A stretch of DNA of 64,000 bases, taken from Bacteroidota bacterium. GTDB taxonomy: Bacteria > Bacteroidota > Bacteroidia > Bacteroidales > SZUA-534. The notes under the pieces are model-generated. The model saw nothing but the letters and a program-made list of their open reading frames with translations. It made no database searches and was not told the DNA's origin. The DNA lies in NCBI GenBank assembly GCA_003250355.1, contig QKGS01000067.1, forward strand, positions 124,001 through 188,000, in the 5' to 3' direction. Positions 18,162 to 25,196 of the stretch are shown in pieces. How positions within the stretch are numbered: the stretch's first letter is position 1; the number at the start of each line of letters is the position of its first letter. A program made the translations under genes and the position numbers.

Positions 18162-18734
18162 TTAATTCCATTCGAAAGTTTCCATAATATGAACTATGTC
18201 TTGTTCAATAAAATCAATAACCGGGGCTAATGAATCCTTGTTGGGAGCAACGTTAAAATACAAGGCTCCCCTTATGAAATGGGTTGTACTATCGGTTAAA
18301 AAGAATTGTAAATTCGAAGCAGCATCACCCTGAATTTCATATAGTATGCCAAAAGTCTTTTTTCCGTGATTTTCAAATCGGCTTTCGCTAATAGCATCGG
18401 CCTTTATAGTGTGTTTGTATGCAAAATTTCTGGAGTCAGACAAGTATGTGGCAAGATTATTATCTATAGCTTTATAGCTAAAGTGAATAATTGCTTTCTG
18501 TTTAGGGTAGGCTATGTCAATCCAGTATTTTTCTTCATTGTTTTTGTTTTGTTTTACTAAAGCAGCATATTTTGGATATTCAAACCTGTAGGGGAGAAAG
18601 TCGGGTGTTAGTGTATAGTCTTTCTCAGGAAAGTCAATTCTGAAATAACCTCTGGGCTTTGGTGTATACTCGTTTTTGCAGCCCAATAGTATTATTGAGG
18701 TAGCAAACACACAAAAAAGTAATCTGTTTTTCAA
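18162..18734 (-). CDS. gldD: Gliding motility lipoprotein GldD
   Basis: 190 residues. A lipoprotein signal peptide ends in the lipobox IILLGC, making Cys19 the lipidated residue. The body is recognisable as GldD by PRGYFRIDFPEK near residue 27, the FEYPKYA motif, WIDIAYP, and the C-terminal RGALYFNV and FIEQDI segments. GldD is required for gliding in Flavobacterium and is linked to the gliding/T9SS apparatus at the cell envelope; its biochemical role is unclear. The start codon is TTG, one base after the gldE stop, which is common in closely packed operons; no ATG near it would keep the signal peptide. Confidence 0.9.
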   Translation of the reverse strand: MKNRLLFCVFATSIILLGCKNEYTPKPRGYFRIDFPEKDYTLTPDFLPYRFEYPKYAALVKQNKNNEEKYWIDIAYPKQKAIIHFSYKAIDNNLATYLSDSRNFAYKHTIKADAISESRFENHGKKTFGILYEIQGDAASNLQFFLTDSTTHFIRGALYFNVAPNKDSLAPVIDFIEQDIVHIMETFEWN

Positions 18735-18735
18735 T

Positions 18736-20061
18736 TTATTGTCTATTAATAGTAGTCTTAATTTTCTTAATCCGCCTTTTGTCTACCTCTTCAATTGTAA
18801 ATTCAAAAGGGTGATATTGAATTTTGTTATAAAGCTGAGGAAAATCACCTTTAATTTCAAGAATAAGTCCCGCTAAAGTATCAGCATCACCTCTTACATT
18901 GTCAAAAATAGTATTGTCAATATCCATTATTCTGAAGAAATCATTTAATAGAGTTTTACCTTCAAAAATAAATGTATTGTTATTAACTCTTGTAAATGTT
19001 AAGTCTTCATCGTCAAATTCATCAGGTATTTCACCAACTATTTCTTCAAGAATATCTTCCATGGTAACAATTCCTGAAGTGCCGCCGTATTCGTCAACTA
19101 CAATAGCCATATGTATTTTTTTTGCTTGTAGTTCTTCAAGTAGTTCATTTATTTTTTTGTTTTCAGGCACAAAATAGGGTGTTCTAATTAGGCGTTGCCA
19201 GTTAAAATTATCGCTTTGGTGAATGTATGGTAACAAATCTTTTATATAGAGTACCCCTTTTATGTGATCCGATGTGTTATCGTAAACAGGTATTCTTGAA
19301 TAGCCGGCATCAATAATTTTTGCAACAACACTGTTGAAAGGAGTTTTTAGTTCCAATGCAGTTACATCAACTCTGGGACACATTATTGATGATGCTTCAA
19401 TGTTTCCAAATTCTACAATTCCTTTAAGTATATCTTTTTCTTCAGCTATATCTTCGGTAGTTATTTCAAGTGCATTCGATAAGTCGCCAATTGAAATATT
19501 TTGCTTTTTAGAAAAACGTTTGTCAACAAATTTGGTTGATGAAACCAGCAGAATGCTTATAGGTTTAAAAATATAATCGAGAGTTTTTAATGGAATAGAC
19601 ATGACAAGTGTAACCTTTTCGGCATATTGATTGGCATATACTTTAGGTATAATTTCACCAAAGAGTAAAAGAAGAAATGTTATTAAAACAATCTGAAAGA
19701 GTAGCGCTAAAGCGTACGAGTTACCAAAGCTCACTATTTCAGAAACAGTATAACTGGAAAGAATTACAATTCCAATATTTATAAAGTTGTTGGCAACTAA
19801 GATGGTTGCAAGTAAGTGTTTGGGTTTGTTAAGAAGTTGTTTTGCAACACTTTTTCTTTTTGACTCAGAACAATCGTCGAAACTTTTTATTTCACCCGGA
19901 CTAAGTGAAAAAAAAGCAACTTCGGAACCGGAAATAAGGGCAGAGCATAGTAATAAAAGAATGGTGCCGGCTAAACTAAATGCAGTTGATATGTTTAGTG
20001 GCGAAAAGGTAATATTAAGATTACTTAATATTACCATGCTGACTAGAGGGTCACTTTCCAA
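18736..20061 (-). CDS. gldE: Gliding-associated membrane protein GldE (CNNM/CorC-like, CBS domains)
   Basis: 441 residues: a DUF21/CNNM transmembrane domain with about four helices (residues 20-190), a CBS pair (about 220-345, with MCPRVDVTAL and VVDEYGGTSGIVTMEDILEE), and a C-terminal CorC_HlyC domain ending after LAGLILE. The family resembles magnesium/cobalt efflux proteins; in Bacteroidota the copy beside gldD is called GldE and was found through its effect on gldB gliding mutants. The annotated start is a TTG at 20061 that keeps the MESDPL beginning; an ATG at 20037 is an alternative. It lies 25 bases after ssb and one base before gldD. Confidence 0.88.
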   Translation of the reverse strand: MESDPLVSMVILSNLNITFSPLNISTAFSLAGTILLLLCSALISGSEVAFFSLSPGEIKSFDDCSESKRKSVAKQLLNKPKHLLATILVANNFINIGIVILSSYTVSEIVSFGNSYALALLFQIVLITFLLLLFGEIIPKVYANQYAEKVTLVMSIPLKTLDYIFKPISILLVSSTKFVDKRFSKKQNISIGDLSNALEITTEDIAEEKDILKGIVEFGNIEASSIMCPRVDVTALELKTPFNSVVAKIIDAGYSRIPVYDNTSDHIKGVLYIKDLLPYIHQSDNFNWQRLIRTPYFVPENKKINELLEELQAKKIHMAIVVDEYGGTSGIVTMEDILEEIVGEIPDEFDDEDLTFTRVNNNTFIFEGKTLLNDFFRIMDIDNTIFDNVRGDADTLAGLILEIKGDFPQLYNKIQYHPFEFTIEEVDKRRIKKIKTTINRQ

Positions 20062-20086
20062 TTTCTTAAATATTTAGTTTGTAAAA

Positions 20087-20512
20087 TTAAAATGGCAAAT
20101 CGTCAGTTTCCAAATCAGGTTCACTTACCGTTGATTCAACAGGAGCGTGTTTTTGTTCGTAGTTGTCGGCTGAGCCTGAGCCTGAATTTCCTTTTGGAAA
20201 CATTTTCATTTCGTTTGCAACTATCTCAGTTATATATTTTTTATTGCCGTCTTGACCATCGTATGAGCGAGAGGTTAAGCGACCTTCTATATAAAGCATT
20301 TGACCTTTCTTTACATATTTTTCTACAACATCGGCCAGTCCTCTCCAAAGAACAATATTGTGCCATTCGGTTCTGGTTTGGCGGTTGCCATCTCTGTCTT
20401 TGTAGGTTTCAGAAGTAGCAAGAGAGAATGAGGCTACTGCTGTTCCGTTTTCCAAGTGTCGTACTTCCGGGTCTTTCCCTACGTTTCCAACAAGAATCAC
20501 TTTGTTAATCAT
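20087..20512 (-). CDS. ssb: Single-stranded DNA-binding protein
   Basis: 141 residues. The OB-fold begins MINKVILVGNVGKDPEVRHL and continues with TEWHNIVLWRGLADV and YIEGRLTSRSYD, all characteristic of bacterial SSB. A flexible glycine/serine linker leads to the acidic tip DLETDDLPF, which recruits repair and replication proteins. It coats single-stranded DNA during replication, recombination and repair. It is the first gene of the minus-strand operon ssb-gldE-gldD-PPTase-GGGPS. Confidence 0.95.
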   Translation of the reverse strand: MINKVILVGNVGKDPEVRHLENGTAVASFSLATSETYKDRDGNRQTRTEWHNIVLWRGLADVVEKYVKKGQMLYIEGRLTSRSYDGQDGNKKYITEIVANEMKMFPKGNSGSGSADNYEQKHAPVESTVSEPDLETDDLPF

Positions 20513-20696
20513 TTCTAATTGTTTTAGGTTATAATTTCAAAGAGCTAAATTACAAACTTTTTTTATTTGGCGATAAAAAATAGTAAGCGATAAGATTATG
20601 TGTGTGTAAAATAGCTGAAAAACAAACAGTTATCACTAAAAATGATTTGTTTGTATAAAATAGAACTTTTTGTTTTTATATTCTGAATTAAACATT

Positions 20697-20704
20697 TATA
20701 TTTG
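20697..20704 (+). promoter_or_regulatory. Promoter -7 box of the HU gene
   Basis: TATATTTG matches TAnnTTTG, 49 bases before the ATG at 20754. A TTG at 20670-20672 is a possible -33 element with long spacing. Confidence 0.6.
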
Positions 20705-20753
20705 CGACACTTTTTTTGACAAAATAAATTATTGATTATAAAAGGTTTTAGAA

Positions 20754-21041
20754 ATGACAAAAGCGGATATTGTTAATGAGATTTCAAAAAATACCGGAAT
20801 TGAAAAAGTAACAGTTCAGAAAACTGTTGAGGCTTTTATGGACGGTATTATATCATCATTAGAAGATGGTAATAATGTATATTTGAGAGGATTTGGGAGT
20901 TTTGTGGTAAAGAAGAGAGCTGAAAAAACAGCAAGAAATATCTCTAAAAATACAACAATGATAATACCGGAACATTTTATCCCTTCATTTAAACCGGCAA
21001 AAAGTTTTGTGAGTCAAGTTAAGGATAAGGTTAAAAAATAA
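20754..21041 (+). CDS. HU family DNA-binding protein
   Basis: 95 residues. The sequence follows the HU/IHF fold: MTKADIVNEIS, then VEAFMDGI, VYLRGFGSFVVKKRA, and the DNA-binding arm. HU-type proteins bend and compact DNA. Compared with canonical HU, the arm region reads ARNISKNTTMIIPEHFIPSF, close to the HU form seen ahead of RNase E/G genes in Bacteroidota. It is followed by a 30-residue basic peptide gene and then RNase E/G. Confidence 0.92.
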   Translation: MTKADIVNEISKNTGIEKVTVQKTVEAFMDGIISSLEDGNNVYLRGFGSFVVKKRAEKTARNISKNTTMIIPEHFIPSFKPAKSFVSQVKDKVKK

Positions 21042-21061
21042 CAATTTAAAATTTACGAATT

Positions 21062-21154
21062 ATGCCAAGCGGAAAGAAAAGAAAAAGACATAAGATGGCC
21101 ACGCATAAGCGTAAAAAGCGTCTTCGTAAAAACAGACACAAGAAGAAGAAATAA
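21062..21154 (+). CDS. 30-residue basic ribosomal-type peptide (AURKAIP1/COX24 family)
   Basis: A 30-codon reading frame beginning MPSGKKRKRHKMATHKRKKR and ending in a lysine run before TAA. Twenty-one of its 30 residues are K, R or H. The sequence matches my memory of the AURKAIP1/COX24 C-terminal family that Bacteroidota carry as a tiny gene after HU and before RNase E/G. Relatives in mitochondria and mycobacteria are small ribosomal proteins, so a place on the ribosome is likely. The frame begins 20 bases after the HU stop and is followed by a strong terminator, so it shares the HU transcript. It is too small for most gene finders. Confidence 0.82.
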   Translation: MPSGKKRKRHKMATHKRKKRLRKNRHKKKK

Positions 21155-21176
21155 TTTTCTTTTTTGCGAGTTTTGA

Positions 21177-21221
21177 ATAAACCTAGAGGGAAAATTCTCT
21201 TTAGGTTTATTTGTTTTTTTA
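21177..21221 (+). terminator. Rho-independent terminator after the 30-residue peptide gene
   Basis: A long stem, ATAAACCTAGAG (21177-21188) against CTCTTTAGGTTTAT (21197-21210), followed by a T-rich run. It ends the HU-peptide transcript. Confidence 0.85.
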
Positions 21222-21365
21222 TATGTTTTGCAAGCACAAATGGGAAGGTTAATAAGCATTTTGAAAAACATGATGGTTTCTTTGATTGTATTTAAAGGTA
21301 CCATGATGACTCAAAAAAATATCTTCCTTAATTAAAGAATCTTCAAATATATTAAGTAATCTACT

Positions 21366-22913
21366 GTGAGTAAAGAACTTGTAATAAATGCAAATTCGTC
21401 GGAAGTAGTAATAGCCTTATTGGAAGATAAAAGCCTTGTTGAGCTTAGTAAAGAGAAGAATAACACCAACTTTTCGGTAGGTGATATTTATTTAGGGAAG
21501 GTAAAGAAAATTATGCCCGGCCTAAATGCTGCTTTTGTTGATGTTGGGTACGAAAAGGATGCTTTTTTGCATTATCTCGATTTAGGTCATACATTTAAAT
21601 CATTAGATAAATATTTGAGCAGGGCGTTAGACCCGAAGCAGAAGAATATACCTCTTTCGAGAATGACTCTCGAACCCGATATAGATAAAAACGGTAAAAT
21701 TCAGCAGGTTTTATCAGAAGGGCAAACAATATTGGTTCAGGTTGCAAAAGAACCAATTTCTACAAAGGGTCCGCGTTTAGCTTCGGAAATATCTATTGCC
21801 GGAAGGAATCTTGTATTAATTCCATTTACCGATAAAATATCTATTTCGCAGAAAATAGGGAGTGCCGAAGAGAGAGATCGTTTAAGAAAGTTAATACGTA
21901 GTATTAAGCCTAAAAACTATGGTGTAATAGTTAGAACTGTTGCTGAGGGTAAGCGGGTAGCCGATCTTGATTCAGAGTTAAGAGAGTTGGTAGTTAAATG
22001 GGAGGGAGCAATTCAAAATATAAAAAATAAGCCTCCAAAGCTTGTTTTAGGTGAGCTTAATAGAACTGAAACAATACTTCGCGATATACTAAACTCTGAT
22101 TTTAACAACATTTTCATAAATGATCAGAAAATGTTTGAAGAAACCAGAGATTACATTAAGGCTATTGCTCCCGAAAAAGAGAAGATAGTAAGACACTATA
22201 AACGGTCGCATCCTATATTTGAGCATTTTGGTTTAGAAAAGCAAATAAAAGCTCTTTTTGGTAAAAGTGTTGCTGTGCAAAAAGGTGCCTATCTTGTGAT
22301 TGAACACACTGAAGCTCTTCATGTTATAGATGTAAATTCGGGTAACAGAACACAATCGTCGAGCAATCAGGAAGAGAATGCAATTGATGTAAATATTGCT
22401 GCTGCTAAGGAAATAGCCAGGCAGTTGAGGCTTCGTGATATGGGAGGTATTATTGTTATCGATTTTATTGATATGCACTCTCAGGACAACAAGCAAAAGC
22501 TTCACGAAAAGCTTAAAGAGTTTATGTCGACCGACAGGGCTAAACATCATATATTGCCATTGAGTAAGTTTGGTCTTATGCAGATAACACGCCAGCGTGT
22601 TCGTCCTGAAATGAATATTAAGACAATTGAAAAATGCCCGTCGTGTAATGGTTCCGGTGAGGTTAACCCAACTGTACTATTGATTGATGAATTGGAGAAT
22701 CATGTACGTTGGACATTAAGTAAATATAAAAACAGAAAAATAACATTAGTGGTGCATCCGTTTGTAGCATCATTTTTAAATAAAGGGTTCTTTTCAATAC
22801 GTTTTAAGTGGCGTGTTAAATATTTGAAACGTTTAAAAATAAAGAGTTCAAATTCTCTTACTTTCCTTGAATATCACTTTTACGATAAACATGGTGACAG
22901 AATATTGAATTAA
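21366..22913 (+). CDS. rng: Ribonuclease E/G family protein
   Basis: 515 residues from a GTG start; the GTG is supported by the family's conserved beginning SKELVINANS-EVVIALLED. An S1 domain lies near residues 35-130 (VGDIYLGKVKKIMPGLNAAFVDVG). The catalytic domain shows the two metal-binding aspartates in VIDVNSG and IIVIDFIDM, and the Zn-link CPSCNGSGEV near residue 425. The C-terminus is short, so it is an RNase G-like form without the degradosome scaffold of RNase E. It processes rRNA and mRNA in the cytoplasm. The preceding HU gene and peptide are a usual Bacteroidota neighbourhood, but a terminator separates them. Confidence 0.92.
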   Translation: MSKELVINANSSEVVIALLEDKSLVELSKEKNNTNFSVGDIYLGKVKKIMPGLNAAFVDVGYEKDAFLHYLDLGHTFKSLDKYLSRALDPKQKNIPLSRMTLEPDIDKNGKIQQVLSEGQTILVQVAKEPISTKGPRLASEISIAGRNLVLIPFTDKISISQKIGSAEERDRLRKLIRSIKPKNYGVIVRTVAEGKRVADLDSELRELVVKWEGAIQNIKNKPPKLVLGELNRTETILRDILNSDFNNIFINDQKMFEETRDYIKAIAPEKEKIVRHYKRSHPIFEHFGLEKQIKALFGKSVAVQKGAYLVIEHTEALHVIDVNSGNRTQSSSNQEENAIDVNIAAAKEIARQLRLRDMGGIIVIDFIDMHSQDNKQKLHEKLKEFMSTDRAKHHILPLSKFGLMQITRQRVRPEMNIKTIEKCPSCNGSGEVNPTVLLIDELENHVRWTLSKYKNRKITLVVHPFVASFLNKGFFSIRFKWRVKYLKRLKIKSSNSLTFLEYHFYDKHGDRILN

Positions 22914-22950
22914 TACGTTTTTTAATTAGTTAATTGTTTTAATTTTATAG

Positions 22951-22981
22951 TCCCGAAATGAAAATATTAATCGTTTCGGGA
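22951..22981 (+). terminator. Hairpin after RNase E/G, possible weak terminator
   Basis: TCCCGAAA (22951-22958) pairs with TTTCGGGA (22974-22981). The T-run after it is poor, so it may be an attenuator or an mRNA-end stabiliser. It covers an upstream ATG at 22958 that would otherwise extend the next gene, which argues for the later start at 23003. Confidence 0.5.
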
Positions 22982-23002
22982 TTAATGTTAAAATTAGGAC
23001 TA

Positions 23003-25072
23003 ATGAAAAAGTTGTTGTTACTGTTTTTTATTGCTATTTCTGTACTGAATGTTAATGCTCAACTCCTTGAGCCTGTTGTTTGGAATTTTAAGACAGAAAA
23101 GATTTCTGATTCTGAATACGAATTAGTTTTTGAAGCTTCCATACAGGAAAGCTGGCATTTATATGCACAGTATCTACCACCCGAAAATTATTCATTACCA
23201 ACAAAGTTTATTTTTGATTCATTAATTGGCGTAGAGCTTATTGATACTGTTGTGCCATATTCTAAAGTGTATGAAGAGTTTGAGGAGTTGACAGGGGCAG
23301 TAAGTCGTTTTTACAAAAATGCGGCAGTATTTAAACAAAAAGTTAGAGTTGTGGCCGATGTTGCTTATGTACAGGGTGCTATTGATTATATGGTATGTAA
23401 TGATGAACAATGTGTTAAGCTCGACAAAGATTTTGAATTTCCAATTAAAGGTGAGGTTTTGGCTGTTGAAGTTGGAAATGCAGAAACATATTACAAGTCG
23501 ACTATTGAATTAAATGTAGATAAGTCAATATTAGAGGTAAGCAAACAATCGATGTGGTTGTTTTTTATAATAGCTTTTGTAGGAGGTCTTTTAACATTGG
23601 TTACTCCTTGTGTTTTTCCTATTATTCCAATGACTGTATCGTTTTTTATGCATGGCGGAAAAACTAAAAGTAAGGCAAAGTTACAGGCTATGCTTTATGG
23701 GTTGTCAATTGTTCTTATATATACAGTTCCAATTATTGTTTTAACATTGCTTACGGCCTTTTTGGGTTCAAATATTTTAGAAGCCGACTTTGCGAATACA
23801 TTAAGTACCGGTTGGTTTTTTAATGTATTATTTACATTAATATTTATTGTTTTTGCAGCTTCATTTTTTGGTATGTTTGATATTACCCTGCCAAGTAGTA
23901 TGGTAAATAGGGCTGACCGAAATGCAGATAAAGGAGGTTTTACCGGTGCTTTTTTTATGGCATTTACATTGGTATTGGTTTCTTTCTCTTGTACCGGACC
24001 AATTGTGGGAACTATAATAGTTCAATCATTGACCGGATTAACGGTTGAGGCAGGTATTGATTATTCGTTTATTGATTTGTTAGTTCAGTATGGTGAACCA
24101 ACAGTTGGAATGTTGGGTTTTTCCTTAGGTTTAGCATTGCCTTTTACAATGTTTGCAATATTTCCGCAATGGTTAAAGTCGCTGCCAAAATCGGGTGGTT
24201 GGTTAAATACCGTAAAAGTAGTGTTAGGTTTTATAGAACTTGCACTTGCTTTAAAATTTTTAAGTGTTTCAGATCAGGCATACCATTGGGGAATATTGGA
24301 CAGGGAAGTGTATATAGCTGCGTGGATAGTTATTTTTGGTTTGCTGGGGTTATATTTATTAGGAAAAATAAAATTTGCACACGACTCTGAAGTTAAGTAT
24401 TTATCGGTTCCAAGGTTATTTGTAGCATCAGTGGTTCTTGTTTTTGTAGTATATTTAATACCGGGTATGTTTGGAGCACCTTTAAAGGCGCTTTCGGGTT
24501 ACTTGCCTCCAATGAAGAGTCACGATTTCGATTTGAAAGGGATTGCACGCCAGAATGCAGCATTAATTCTTGAAGAGATTGATTCGGAAAGCAATATTTG
24601 TGAATCGCCTAAATATGGCGATTTATTTCATTTACCACATGGAATAAAAGGGTATTTCGACTATGAGCAAGGCTTAAAGTGTGCAAAGGAGTTAAATAAG
24701 CCCATTTTTATTGATTTTACAGGGCATGGGTGTGTTAATTGTAGAGAAATGGAAGCAAATGTTTGGTCGGAACCTCAGGTGTTAAAACGAATAACAGAAG
24801 ACTATGTTGTAATAGCTCTTTATGTTGATGATAAGACGGAATTAGCTGAAAGTGAATGGGTAATGTCATTGCACGATAATAAAATAAAGAAAACTATTGG
24901 TAAGAAATGGGCCGACTTTCAGGTATACAATTTTAATAAAAATGCTCAGCCATATTATGTATTGCTTGACCATAACGGTGAACTACTTGTGCAGCCCAAG
25001 GCATACGATTTGAATGTTGATTCATTTATTGATTTTTTAGACAGGGGAAAAGTAGCATTCGGGGAGAAATAG
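23003..25072 (+). CDS. DsbD-like thiol-disulfide transport protein with thioredoxin domain
   Basis: 689 residues from the ATG at 23003, which gives a clean signal peptide (MKKLLLLFFIAISVLNVNAQ). The three DsbD parts are present in order. A periplasmic alpha domain covers about residues 21-175, with WHLYAQYLPPENYSLPTKF and a C-x4-C pair at VCNDEQC. A transmembrane domain of about eight helices has the active cysteines in TPCVFP and SCTGP. A C-terminal thioredoxin domain has the CxxC motif CVNC near residue 575. It moves electrons from cytoplasmic thioredoxin across the inner membrane to periplasmic proteins, serving disulfide reduction or cytochrome c maturation. It follows RNase E/G but a hairpin separates them. 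Confidence 0.9.
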   Translation: MKKLLLLFFIAISVLNVNAQLLEPVVWNFKTEKISDSEYELVFEASIQESWHLYAQYLPPENYSLPTKFIFDSLIGVELIDTVVPYSKVYEEFEELTGAVSRFYKNAAVFKQKVRVVADVAYVQGAIDYMVCNDEQCVKLDKDFEFPIKGEVLAVEVGNAETYYKSTIELNVDKSILEVSKQSMWLFFIIAFVGGLLTLVTPCVFPIIPMTVSFFMHGGKTKSKAKLQAMLYGLSIVLIYTVPIIVLTLLTAFLGSNILEADFANTLSTGWFFNVLFTLIFIVFAASFFGMFDITLPSSMVNRADRNADKGGFTGAFFMAFTLVLVSFSCTGPIVGTIIVQSLTGLTVEAGIDYSFIDLLVQYGEPTVGMLGFSLGLALPFTMFAIFPQWLKSLPKSGGWLNTVKVVLGFIELALALKFLSVSDQAYHWGILDREVYIAAWIVIFGLLGLYLLGKIKFAHDSEVKYLSVPRLFVASVVLVFVVYLIPGMFGAPLKALSGYLPPMKSHDFDLKGIARQNAALILEEIDSESNICESPKYGDLFHLPHGIKGYFDYEQGLKCAKELNKPIFIDFTGHGCVNCREMEANVWSEPQVLKRITEDYVVIALYVDDKTELAESEWVMSLHDNKIKKTIGKKWADFQVYNFNKNAQPYYVLLDHNGELLVQPKAYDLNVDSFIDFLDRGKVAFGEK

Positions 25073-25124
25073 CAGTGGTTAATCAAATATTACTTTATTG
25101 CGATATTTTCTGAGGTATTGTAAG

Positions 25125-25132
25125 TATTTTTG
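25125..25132 (+). promoter_or_regulatory. Promoter -7 box of the SpoIIE-type phosphatase gene
   Basis: TATTTTTG matches TAnnTTTG, 64 bases before the ATG at 25197. Confidence 0.55.
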
Positions 25133-25196
25133 TGCTGTATTTATGTTTATAAAAAAATAATTCTAATTTTAGAAATACAAACAACCACTTGTATTT

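Noticed and set aside
20513-20753. Possible mutY remnant
   Set aside because: Neither strand shows an iron-sulfur cysteine pattern or helix-hairpin-helix motif; only promoter-like sequence is visible.
22958-23002. Earlier ATG start for the DsbD-like gene
   Set aside because: It lies in a hairpin and puts 15 residues before a perfect signal peptide that begins at 23003.
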